Shown here: positions 1 through 10,445 of the stretch, in pieces | Position numbering within the stretch: the stretch's first letter is position 1 | Layout: each line of letters opens with the position of its first letter | NCBI GenBank assembly: GCA_028673005.1 | Contig: CM054114.1 | Location: forward strand, 125,827,307 to 125,891,306 | Direction of reading: 5' to 3' | DNA length: 64,000 nt | Source of the DNA: Tanypteryx hageni | Lineage: Eukaryota; Arthropoda; Insecta; Odonata; Petaluridae | Made by a program: the position numbers and the translations under genes | The notes under the pieces: generated by a model | Seen by the model: only the letters and a program-made list of their open reading frames with translations | Database searches by the model: none | Told to the model about the DNA's origin: nothing

Positions 1-150
1 GGGAAACCCAACGCCGGCATTAGCCTACTCTTAACGAAGAGCACCAAGGGGGCCAACGGCTAAACGTCCCTTCCGAAGGACGGAACGGTGACTTTACGCG
101 GTCTCCTCAAACCACACAAACAGGAGAAAAAAATCTTACTTGCGCAGGAT
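1..150. other. GC-rich unclassified sequence at window edge
   Basis: A GC-rich, CpG-containing stretch with a near-palindromic core around positions 66-86 (ACGTCCCTTCCGAAGGACGG). It looks like the end of a dispersed repeat cut by the window edge, but no second copy lies in this window and I cannot assign a family. Confidence 0.2.
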
Positions 151-159
151 TCGTGCCCG

Positions 160-720
160 CTGACCTTTCCTTCTCCCTCTTCTCCGTTTCCCTCCCCCTT
201 CCTCGTTTTCCCTCCCCTTCCTCATTGCCCTTCTACTTTTCCCTCCCACTCCCCTCTTCCCTCGACCTTCTTCATTTCCCCTCTCACTCCCCGTTTCCTC
301 TCCCCTTCCCCAAATTCCCTCCTCCTCAATTCCCCTCCCTCTGTTCTTTTTCTCTCCCCCTTCTCGTTGCTCCTCCTCTTCTTCCCCACTCAATGTATGT
401 CCCTCCCCCTCCTCTTCTTCTCTCTTCCTCCTTTTCACCTACACCTCCTCATTCCCCCTCCACCTCCTCATTTCACCTCCACCGCTTCATTCCACCTCCA
501 CCGCCTCATTCCCCTTCCAACTCCTCATTCCCCCTCCAACTCCTCATTCCCCCTCCAACTCCTCATTCCCCCTCCATCTCCTCATTCCCCCTCCACCTCC
601 TCATTCCCCCTCCACCGCCTCATTCCCTTCCATCTCCTCATTCCCCCTCCACCTCCTCATTCTCCCTCCACCTCCTCATTCCCTCTCCCCTTCTTCCTCT
701 CTACTCGTTTCCCTTCCACC
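160..720. repeat. Pyrimidine-rich tract with a 19-bp minisatellite
   Basis: The + strand is almost pure C/T. From about 430 to 690 it resolves into degenerate tandem copies of a 19-bp unit of the form CCTCATTCCCCCTCCAACT; exact units start at 542 and 561. Because 19 is not a multiple of 3, all three frames stay open and give Pro/Ser/Leu-rich open frames. Those are artefacts of the repeat, not genes. Confidence 0.85.
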
Positions 721-2340
721 TCATATCGACGCGCCTCCGAAATTCAATCCCACTTTCACTCTCCACAAAAAAGTTTTCCCAGCGACAACAACATTGTCAC
801 ATAAGAGACAATGTATATCCTAAACCGGATTCCCATTAACAAAAACTGTACCCAAAAACGACCACACGTAACATTCAGAGCACACACTCACACGCGCGTA
901 GCTCACGCATCCTCTCTTTTAAAACACCCACGAAGCGAATTCCTTCTTCCAAGAGGGGGAGAGACCCTTGCGGAAAACTTTTACGGGCCAAAAGGGAGAG
1001 GACGAGGAAAACGTTGGCAACATCCCTCAAGCTCCGAAATTGGCGACGATTTTGCACGGTCGTATAATTCGAAAGAAAAAAGGACGTTCGGGAGTGGTGG
1101 TCTCACGAGAATGCGTGCGCATGTGTGTCTTTTTGTGCGAAAATATTGCGCGAAAGCTGCTCACGTAAATACTCCTCGAGTCAGGTAGACAAAAGGGCAA
1201 TGCTTTAAGGAGGAGCGGGTCCCTCCTATATTTCTCGCACTAACGCGTCTTTTCCTAGAGGAGGGGGAGCTCTCTGAACGAAAAATTCTCTTTGAAGAAT
1301 TCCTCGCACTCCTCTTTACCTTTTATATGTTTCTTTTGTTCCTTCTTAACTCCGAGTCCCAAAACGACTCTCGCTTGCAGAATTGCGGGCGCATGCGTGC
1401 GACCTTCGCGTCACTCAAAACCAAAAATCCTTTTGTTCTGCGACAATGAATCGTATCTTTCTCTTTCTCTCTCCCTCCGGTAAAAAAGAAAAGGCGTTCA
1501 TGTATATTTTTTTGTTTCGAAAAAATAATAAATGTGTGTCAAATGTCTCGTGAAATGAAAGAGTTAAGTCTCTGGGAAAATAGATGGTGGTGCCGAGAAA
1601 GAAATACCTTTGGTCTTTGGAGGTTATGATGCTTTTCTTTTCGGGAACAATAGAGTTTCGGAAAATGTGGTAGTCTCCTTTATATTCATTTTAAATTATC
1701 TTAATTAACTCTTTCAGTCACAATCTAAATGTTTATGAATATTCGTTGGAAGTTTCTTGACAACTATCGACGCATACTGTAGAAACAGTAGCGGATCGAC
1801 AATATGTAGGAACGTGGGTGGCATATGCTACAGGAACAACTCGAGTATTCCTAGTTGTTGAAATTTCATACAAAGCATATATTCCTACATACCCTCCCAT
1901 GAATGAATAGGTTAAGCATTTTATTCAACACGGACAATCGTAAATATTCGAATTTCTTGATAGGATTCGAACCTAAAACGCTATAAGGAGGTTATCTTTT
2001 CTGTCCCGTTACAACAATTTAAGGGTCATAACTAGATAGATGCGGGGATCGGCACAAATAGGCTTGCACGAGGTCACCTTGACATTAACCACCAAATTAA
2101 TCTTAGTTTTACTTCGCCGTGAAGTCGTGGTGCGGGGACCGTTTCGCCCAACCTTTTGGATGATTTGCCAAAACAGGTGAGTAAAAATTTCGTATTCCAA
2201 ATTGAAGTAATTCATTTCATTCAACATCTGATAACTGATGCGCTGTAATTTATGCACCCATCCCGGTAAAATATGACTCAATTAATTGCGAATATTACCT
2301 TTGTGATGTTAGGCAGCGCCCAGAGAAATTAAAAACCTTA
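721..2340. other. No gene seen; CpG-containing then AT-rich DNA
   Basis: Positions 721-1480 are moderately GC-rich with short CT and CA runs (885-900, 1455-1480). The rest is AT-rich unique-looking DNA. A tRNA B-box-like word lies on the minus strand near 1960-1975 without a convincing tRNA around it. No exon is supportable. Confidence 0.4.
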
Positions 2341-2344
2341 TATA

Positions 2345-2560
2345 GGTGGCCCAAAACTAACTGAACGATTTTTTTAATTAGAACTTTTTTATTTTTAAGA
2401 TTTTTATTTTTCATATATAAATAAAGGAGTCTCGGGAAACTCATAATGAATAATTACACCAATCAATGAATAAAACTAATAATTGCGATTTCTGCGTTAA
2501 TTTTTGTTTAACAGTTAAAAACGATAATAAAAAGAAATCTTTCAGTGACTTTTGGGCCAC

Positions 2561-2561
<1 letters not shown>
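2345..2561. mobile_element. Small TIR element (MITE candidate)
   Basis: About 217 bp bounded by inverted repeats. The left end reads GGTGGCCCAAAACTAACTG. The right end, reverse-complemented, reads GGTGGCCCAAAAGTCACTG. The match continues weakly into the A/T-rich interior. The left end is preceded by TA within TATATA, and the right end abuts a (TA)n array, which fits a TA-targeting Tc1/mariner-type element. There is no coding capacity. Superfamily assignment is inference, since the right TA is obscured by the microsatellite. Confidence 0.55.
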
Positions 2562-2610
<49 letters not shown>

Positions 2611-2611
2611 G

Positions 2612-2668
<57 letters not shown>
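2559..2668. repeat. (GT/TA)n microsatellite forming a perfect hairpin
   Basis: ACCCGTGTGTGT at 2559-2570 is followed by (AT)n and then ACACACACGGGT ending at 2614, so the first half of the array is a perfect inverted repeat with an alternating TA core. A second (TA)n run continues to 2668. Such runs are cruciform-prone and length-unstable. Confidence 0.9.
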
Positions 2669-2670
<2 letters not shown>

Positions 2671-2671
<1 letters not shown>

Positions 2672-4952
2672 TTAATCTCTTGAACTACTCGTGGAATACA
2701 AAAGACTTGGTAGCGCCTAAGTTTGACTTTATTTCGATATTTAGATGCATTGTAAAATCACATTCTCCAGAATTTTTAACAGAAAGAAATATTTTTTTTC
2801 TACCGCAACAATGACAAGCAATGAAAGAATGTTTACCGGTACTTATGACTCTGACTTGCATAAACGTCAAACTTTTGAAATTGCAAACACAATGAAAAGA
2901 ATCTTTTGCACGACGCAGAGTTGAAGCAATCGTAAGCTTTATAAGCCCATTTAAATCCAAATTAATATTAAATATACTTGCCGCTATGGTGATATGACCA
3001 AATAGCACCGCAGTATTCGTAAAAATCACTTGATAAAATTGAAAAAATTATATTATTGTTAAAATTGCGCTCAGTCTAGTACATCCAAGTAAAATTCGTT
3101 AAAGCTCTTAACGTTGAAACGTTCATCGCTGGAATTCATTCTAAACATTTAAAGATAATTAATAAGTTTACGTTTCACTTTTTGTTTCTTTACTGCCACT
3201 GTAAAACGCCTAAAACGCTAAATAGATATGTTTTCCGTTTGTATCCATACACATAATGTTACACGAAGTTTCTATAATTCGAACTTAATAGCATAGATTC
3301 AATCGTGTATTATCTATATCACTACAAATTATATATTTTTATTTAATTGCCACATACACATATTTTGTGGCAATAAAACGTACCTGGAGTTAGAATGCCT
3401 AAAACTAATAAATTCAATCAGTCAATCAAGACATAAATGTTACGCGTCCAAATGAAATGTTTGGTTATACAATAAAATCCCGTTATAGAGCTGCTCGCCA
3501 TCACGCAGGATAAACAATGTCCTCCGATATACGTATGAAAATTTCTAGTAAATATTATGACGGACATATGTACGTAGTAACTTGTGCACGGAAAGGAATG
3601 ACTGTGTACTTGCCAAGTGAGCTAGGATTTTACTTAATAAGTCATTGCTAAAATATTTAATATTGAGAAAGAGTTTACGATTAAATGACGCAAAAAATCT
3701 CACTAATAAGATGGTTAGTGTGCAATTGTTTGTCTGTTAAGTTGATAAAATTGTATTTTGTTGTTTAGCGGCCTGTAATCATTTTTATAGCGCGGTCAAG
3801 CCTATAACGCAAGCGTAAACATGTCTCCCGAAACCCGCGTTATAACGGGCTTTTAATGTATATGCTCCATTTGAATCTTCAAGCACCTAATGGCACTCAC
3901 ATCACGTGTGTAGAGAAAGGGTTTTATATGAAACACTCCATTCCACAACTTTATCCAGTGAACCGCACAACGAAAAAAACAACACAAAAAACAAAACGCG
4001 ACGCGGACAGCAGCCTATTAGGAAACCTTTCACACCGCACTCGTTTGAGACATACCACTCCCACGGCACTTCGCGCCCCAACTACGTAGTACCTGCCATT
4101 GAGAAATAAGTGCCCCAATCCTACATTATTCACCACCCCAATCTCGGATGCGCTGTCTCTATAGCTCCTGTCCTCTCGCCATCCTCCCCGTCTCCTTTAC
4201 CATCCCTACGCCCTTTGCACTTTCCGTCGAGAGAAAACGGACGGGGTCACGGGACAGGGGTGTCCGGGGAGGAGTGCATTGTCGCCGCGTCCCCTCCACC
4301 CCATTCCACCCTCCCTTCGTCTGGGTCGCAGCGGGGTGGTAAAAGGACGGCGACGGTCGTTGTAGTCTGGAGGAGCGGCTAGTGGGAATTTATTGGAAGG
4401 ACCGAACGAAATGAGAAGGAAGGGTGAGTCGAGGATGAAAAGTTTTCTCCAAAAATCTCTCCCTCAAGGTCTCGGCGCGCGGTAGTATTCCATTAAGACA
4501 CTTATAAAACGCCTTCGCGAGTTAATGTAGCGGCTGTAAGTCGTAGCTGATGCAGACGAATAGGGAGGAAGGGGGAGAATTCCAGACTGGGCAGTGGAAG
4601 GCGCTGCACGCGATACTGTTCAGATTCCGCCTACCGTGTAAGCATAGCTGCAAGGGCGGAATCGCTTTGCCGTCCTTGGCAAAAGGGGTGGATTGTCTGC
4701 CTTCTTATACTGTGGTCGCGGGTTCGAATAACGCCATACGTACGGGAGTTTGGAGCTCGTAAACTTTTCTCTTCATGAGTGCCAATAATAAGGTAGAAGG
4801 TACTGTTTATTGGTTAATGACCAGCAGCACGTTTCCTGTTAATGAATGCAATATTAAAGAAGACAAGGGTACAATTTACGGATTAGCAATTACTAGAAGC
4901 GTTTCGTACATCATTTTAAGTTTTCGATTAATAATAATTTATTTTTTTAAAA

Positions 4953-4954
<2 letters not shown>
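2671..4954. other. No gene seen
   Basis: AT-rich sequence without a convincing frame. A GC-rich patch with scattered CpG lies at about 4140-4400. A B-box-like word (GGGTTCGAATAAC) is near 4719 but no tRNA fold could be built around it. Confidence 0.4.

Positions 4955-4955
<1 letters not shown>

Positions 4956-4996
<41 letters not shown>
4956..4996. repeat. (AT)n microsatellite
   Basis: An uninterrupted AT dinucleotide run of about 40 bp. Confidence 0.95.
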
Positions 4997-4998
<2 letters not shown>

Positions 4999-5154
4999 TG
5001 TGGAAGGCAATGGAAAACCACCGCACCTGGTGTGTATATTCCCTGGTGAATTAAACCGATCTAAAGATTGAAAACTATTTATCATTATTTACCCGAGTAA
5101 ATGCATTTTAATAGATACCACCATACCCTCAGCAGGATTTTAACCTGCAACCCT

Positions 5155-5302
5155 TGCAGGCACGCTATAGCGGATCGTTTTTCCCTAGGACGATAAGAGA
5201 ACATAATAGGAAAAGATAGCGTAGGAAAACTACGGACCCTTGGTACACTGCACCTCCTGCCATCCACCAAAAAGTTGACTTGCAGGGTATCATGTAGATG
5301 TA
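5155..5302 (+). mobile_element. Non-LTR retrotransposon, 3'-end fragment (beta type)
   Basis: A strongly 5'-truncated copy of the family represented at 25.9-27.2 kb. It carries the last codons of ORF2 (core peptide FFPRTIREHNRKR) and the 3' untranslated hairpin (CCTGCCATCCACC, loop, then a degraded GTTGAC and GCAGGG). It ends in ATGTAGATGTA. The 5' junction is blurred by divergence around 5155-5165. No target-site duplication was recognised. Confidence 0.85.
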
Positions 5303-6335
5303 TCCCTCTCACGCCCCTTCCCTTGGATAGATAATGAATGAATTTGGAATTTTTACCATGTAAAGGGTATTAGAATTAATTCTTGATAAAAATGAAAGTT
5401 TTTCGTGTGGGAGCACAAATATCCCGTGAAATTCATCGGTGAAACGTTGAATGGAAGAAATAGCGAAATAATCATGATGCAAAGTAGCAAATACCGTACC
5501 ACCTTAAAATATCGTCGCCAGAGCGTAAATAGTGCAGTTTTTTTAATAACATGAGATAGTAAATAAACGTAATAGAACGCGCGCGGGCGAAGGACAAATA
5601 AAAAACAAATGGGAGCGGTAGACAAATGATGGCGAGAAAACGACACATCTAGATCACCACGACTGGAGAAACAAACGAACTCGGCGGTTGCTAGGTCGTT
5701 TTCTCGCTTACCGAGATTGGCAGATCCCTCGCTACAAATTTATTGACCTATCCTTCTGAGAGGAAGAGAAAAAGAGGTGTCAGTATTTCCAGCTCGTAAT
5801 CGGGATGCCGTCTATCAACCGTGAGCCGCGGACATGAATATATTCGACGATTAGCGACAATAAAGCTCGCAAAAACATTACGTGCCGAAGAACACATTCT
5901 TTCGGATGCACACCCACTCCCACCCATCCACACCTGTTAGACGGCTGTGCTGTGAGGTCTCTCAACATTTCTCCATTTTCTCTTTCTTTAACTATTCCTA
6001 CTCCAATTCATCTCTGGCACTCCATTTGTCTTTCGTTCTTCCTACATCTTCCTCTCTCTCTCCTCCTATCCTTCCTCCTCCTTCCCTTCGCCAACATCCA
6101 TTACTAATCCATTCTTTGCTCTTCATCACTGTTTCTCTATTAGATACGCATCATTCACGTTCTCTTTTCTCTTTATCTTCTTCTTCTCCTCTCCTCTCTA
6201 TCTCTCTTCTTCCTTCTCTCCTCTGAAATTTCATAATGGAAAACGAGATGATCTTAAGGTAACTTATGATGCCTAATTTCCTCATAATTATATTAAATTA
6301 AACGCGATGCCGCAATTAATTACATTACCTATAAT
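5303..6335. other. No gene seen; CT-rich patch
   Basis: Unique-looking DNA. Positions about 5975-6230 are T/C-rich on the + strand and generate a Ser/Leu/Pro-rich open frame, which I treat as compositional. Confidence 0.4.
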
Positions 6336-7352
6336 AGCTTTGAAATCGCCGCGCGAGTCCAACAATAGTCGTTGCAATGGGAACACTCGTAATACGAGTG
6401 ATTAAAACTTCAAAAACGTCAGTATTTACGCGAAATTCGAAGAAATACGGTCAATAAGCAATATTCTACGATAAAAATTAGAATCTCCATTCCTTTCCTC
6501 AGAGAACAGTACGAATCCCGCTCCAATATTAAAATTCTAAGATATTTTAATGTGCGAGAGAAAATTACCCTGAACGACGGATTTCAGATTTTCCATGTAC
6601 GTAAATCAAATGGAAAGAATAGCTTCTGGAATCGAACCCGGGACTTTCAATCTTAGCAACAAATACTATCCTCGGGAGCTCGGCTCCAGTAGCAAGAGAT
6701 TACCACCAAGTTTAATGAAAATCGGTCTATTGGTCCAAGGGCTAACAAGGACAGACAGGCAGACACAACGAAGAAACTATAAGCCTATTTCCATTCTGGA
6801 AAGTAGGCTAAAATTGTTCCATTTTTCTACCTTTCCTCATCCCTATTTCTCTACCCCTCATCTAATATCTCAATTTTTAGGCTGGTTTCCAAAGGAAATA
6901 TAGCCTAATGAAATGGTCCTGTCTGTGTGTGTGTGTATGTGTCTCCTACTAACAACTTTTGCACAAATGGACCGATTTTCATGAAACATGGTATGAGGTT
7001 CGTGTTGCCAGGGCCCACCTCGGGGCTATATTTTATTTGGCGAAGATTGAAGTCCCAGGTTCGATTCCAGGAAAGTTTTTATCCTATTAGTTTTGCGTAG
7101 GAAAACTCAAATTCATCGCGCAGAGATGTTTTCTTTAATACTTTCAAGTATCTTAAAATTGTGATATCGGAGCGATATTTGTAGTGTTATTAGGGGAAAA
7201 GAATGTAGAATCTATTTCTTATCACCGAAGTTAAATAATTAATGGTATTTTCTTGAATTTCTACTAAAACAGAGCGTTTTTGCGTTTTAAATCGCATTTT
7301 ATCGGATTGTTGCCATGGAGACGATTATTACAGAACTCGGCTTGCCGAGCGA
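6336..7352. repeat. Degenerate ~1 kb palindrome (long inverted repeat)
   Basis: The left arm (about 6336-6792), reverse-complemented, aligns collinearly with the right arm (about 6893-7352) across a ~100 bp centre. Matching blocks, centre outward, are: GACCGATTTTCAT(T/G)AAAC; ATTGAAAGTCCCGGGTTCGA versus ATTGAAGTCCCAGGTTCGA; the run ending in ATTGGAGCG versus ATCGGAGCG; GTATTTCTTCGAATTT versus GTATTTTCTTGAATTT; and CGACTATTGTTGGACTCG versus CGATTATTACAGAACTCG. The centre has its own small hairpins (6781-6809, 6879-6907). Each arm carries a tRNA-like B box (GGTTCGATTCC). A (GT)n run sits in the right arm. It could be a foldback element with very long TIRs, or two head-to-head copies of one dispersed repeat. 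Confidence 0.75.
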
Positions 7353-7886
7353 ACAAATTGGTTATTTTCTTTCCACTCGACTACCCTTCAGCATTGGACA
7401 GTTGATCCATACATATTAGCGTGTGAACAGTAACATTTAATTAAGTCGTTCATTTAAAAAATACATGCAAAATGTAATATCAGAAAGTGATTTTGACATT
7501 GATTTTAGTATTTTAAACCTGATAATGCTTTATTAATTTGTTTTCCCATTTTTCTCTATCATTAATAAACTCGTAACTACAAGTAGTATTTATGGCATGA
7601 GAATTCCTTGGAATGACTAGCATATACTGAAACATTTCCCGTCTATATAAGTTATCAATTCGGGACGTCAACTTTGGGATCCCAGACTGCATTAGTCCTG
7701 GTTTGGACTTCTTGTTTTCAATGCTTTCTGTGTACTCTCTTTTATCTCCATCTTTCACAATCTCTCCGTATCTCCCTCATTCTCTTTCACTCTCTCTCTC
7801 TCTTCTTCTTCCCTCTCCTTGCTTCTCTCCTAGCACGTCTTCTTTTGTTCCTTTCTCTTTTCTTTCTCGTTCTCCCCTTCTCTCTC
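7353..7886. other. No gene seen; CT-rich patch at 7735-7886
   Basis: AT-rich DNA followed by a C/T-rich tract on the + strand. No coding evidence. Confidence 0.4.
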
Positions 7887-7887
7887 A

Positions 7888-8140
7888 CAGTGGCGGATCC
7901 AAGGAGGAGGGGGCGATCGACTCACCCTTGGACGACCCCTTTGCCCTCCAATGGGTGCATTCTTAAATTCTTTTTGTGCAAAATTCATTTTGTCTGCACC
8001 GAAGGTTGTCTGTATGGCGAGGGAAGGGAAGATTCTGATAGGGGTAGGGATTTTCAAAATATAGAATCGTCGGCAGAGGCGAATTCGAGAGGGAGGAAGG
8101 GCCATCGCACCTCCCATTGGGAAGTTTATAGATCCGCTCC
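7888..8140. mobile_element. Possible hAT-like MITE, decayed
   Basis: The left edge starts CAGTGGCGGATCC, a start typical of hAT-type non-autonomous elements. A partial inverted match (AGATCCGCTCCCG) occurs near 8129-8141. No clean target-site duplication was found, so the right boundary is uncertain. Confidence 0.35.
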
Positions 8141-8174
8141 CGCCCCCACCCCCCTCATCTCTTCTCCCTCTGAT

Positions 8175-8440
8175 CTGCAGGCTAGATTTAGACTGCTGGA
8201 AAAATACATGCCGAAGGGATTAGTGAATGAGGTAGTAGGCCTTATCAGAATCCCGACGTATGTCGGAAGGCAGGACAGCGGGTATAAGATTCGCGAGATC
8301 GATTGTAGAACGGAGCGATATAGAGGATCGTTTTTCCCTAGGACGATAAGAGAACATAATAGGAAAAGATAACGTAGGAAAACTAGGAACCTTTGGTGCA
8401 CTGCACTCTCTGCCATCCAAAAAAATTGTGACTTGTAGAT
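8175..8440 (+). mobile_element. Non-LTR retrotransposon, 3'-end fragment (beta type)
   Basis: A 5'-truncated copy. Its frame encodes the ORF2 C-terminus, starting LQARFRLLEKYMPKGL and running through VGLIRIPTYVGRQDS to FFPRTIREHNRKR with the stop at about 8370. The 3' hairpin is degraded here (CTCTGCCATCC, A-run, GTGACTT) and the tail is reduced to TGTAGATG. The ORF end is intact while the 3' hairpin is broken, so this copy is old. Confidence 0.85.
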
Positions 8441-10095
8441 GTTATCTCCCCCATCTTATCTCTCCTCAGGATTTTGGTAGAAGAAGAGACTTTTTAAGTC
8501 TCAATCTCTCCCTAATAAAGAAGAAAAACTATCGATCTATTTTAAATTGAACAGAAGTCATGGAATATGCGTGTCACCTCCGGGTTTTAACGACCTCTCC
8601 CGCATGGTAACGGGCCTAGGATTAGGTCATCATTGCGTATATAATTGTCCTTGGAACTAATGTTTTGCCGTTTCTAACAAAACATCTTCTTGGCCATAAA
8701 AATTATTTGTGGTTCTATAACGCGATTTAATTTGTTTTGTAATTTTGTTTTATTTCTACCTCAATAATTATTACTTTTGGAGTTCGAAATCAGAAGTCTT
8801 GTAAACGTGAGTCTAATAACGATTCAATTTTATGGTGTGTGAGAAGATCCGAAGTAAATTTTTATCACATGGCCATTTGTTGCTTTTGGCTCGCATGCCA
8901 AGTCTTATACGGGTTTCCCCCTAATTGGAGACCCCGAAACGCGGTCACTTCTTGTTTCATCCGCTTTTCTATTCCATCTCTCTCTTTCTCCCACTTGCTT
9001 TCCTCGCTCGATCTCTGCATCTCCCATTCTCTATCTCCCATGTCTCTACATGTCACCCATTACCGGACTCTTTCCCCAAAGCGTTCCAATCGGAGGGGGA
9101 AGAACGATTCGTTGCACTCCGCGCAGACTTTCAAGGACAACGGGGCCGGAAAAAATTCGGTACACAAAAAAGGAGTCGGCGGATAAGGTGAAGCTTGCGA
9201 TGAAGAATTCGAACGAAAAAATTCAAAAACCGTTTCGGATTCCCTTGCGAATTCTATGCGACCTTTTTTCTGCGAAGGCGCGGGACGATGACTTTGTATG
9301 GCTTTGGGAAGAACACGAAATATACGTCGATTTTTTTTTAATCGTTCGGGAGGAGTTCCGTGTTTCAATTCGTATGAATTTCGAAAAGTTGAGTTTTGCT
9401 TCTGCGGACTTTAGGCGCATTTTTCTTCGTCTGTACTAAAAAATGAATTTATTGATATTAAATTTTGTTATCGAGAATATTAAAGGTTATGTCGCATAAA
9501 ACATCCCCAAAACGCGGATTTTTTATGGTATTTATTTTGTATCCACAAGATTGGACAGTTCTTTATCTATAGCATTAATATCACTTTTACGTGTTAACTA
9601 AACGAGTGTTTGGCAAATGCAGTTACTCTAAAATGAAATGTAAATGAACAGTTTAAAATATGTATATATATATAATTAAAACTAGCAGTTAGCATGCCAT
9701 AGAATGCGCTTAAAATGCGTTACATTGAAGGTCATCATATTCGTGCAAGGATTAAAATCAGTTAATCTTTATCGTACAACTAATTCAATCTCATTGCAAA
9801 AATCAACCAGCAAATCTTTTCAGCGTCATTTAGAACGGAGTCCCACGAAACTATAATCTGCGAAACGTGCACGACCCGTTCAGATATCTTGTGAAGTGAA
9901 GATAAAAATAACTCCGATAACCATAGGTATTCAGCCGGTGGGCGGAAAAAAGTCACAGGAAAAAGTCACAGAATTTTCCTACAATCATTCAGCCGACGAC
10001 AGCTCCATAAAATAAGATGTTCTAAAAAATTTTAAATACGGCATTTATGGGAATCAAAGCCATCATCGCAAGTATTGTTAACTATGATTGATATA
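8441..10095. other. No gene seen
   Basis: Positions 8930-9430 hold overlapping open frames on both strands with no recognisable domain and no conserved motif. I do not call them genes. The rest is AT-rich. Confidence 0.35.
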
Positions 10096-10097
10096 AC

Positions 10098-10445
10098 TAA
10101 ACAGGGAACTATCGAGCCTGTCTTATAGCTGAAAAAAATTCAAGAATGAGCATTTTAAAAAAATAATTCTCTCAGGTATCTCCGATAGACACGACAAGGT
10201 TAAAAAACCATATACGCATTTAGGCTACAAAGCAGCCGTCTTCAGTGTTTAATCAACTAAAATCCATTCTAAAATAAGCTATTTTAAAGAATATATTTTT
10301 GGAGAATTACCACTGAAGACGGCTGCTTTGTAGCAGAAATGCGCATATCGTTTTTTAACGTTGTTGTGGCTATTGGAGATACCTGATGCAAGTATATTTT
10401 TGTATTGATTGTTCTTGAGATGATTGAAATAACTAGAAAGGTCAC
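10098..10445. mobile_element. Inverted-repeat element with two head-to-head CTGAAGA stem-loop motifs
   Basis: The left arm 10172-10247 and right arm 10311-10386 are near-identical inverted repeats around a 63-bp AT-rich spacer. Each arm carries the motif CACTGAAGACGGCTGC...GTAGC followed by ATGCGCAT or ATGCGTAT, so one motif lies on each strand. The left flank (AACAGGGAACTATCGAGC at about 10100, then GCTGAAAAAAATTCAAGAA) matches the reverse-complemented right flank of the 60.4 kb copy, which defines a shared element end. No protein is encoded. The class is unknown. Confidence 0.7.

Noticed and set aside
88..839. Two overlapping ~230-codon frames
   Set aside because: They track the pyrimidine minisatellite in two frames at once.
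1950..1990. Minus-strand tRNA-like T arm (GGTTCGAATCC)
   Set aside because: No A box, anticodon arm or acceptor stem could be assembled around it.
4640..4740. Possible tRNA around GGGTTCGAATAAC
   Set aside because: The stems do not close and the B box is imperfect.
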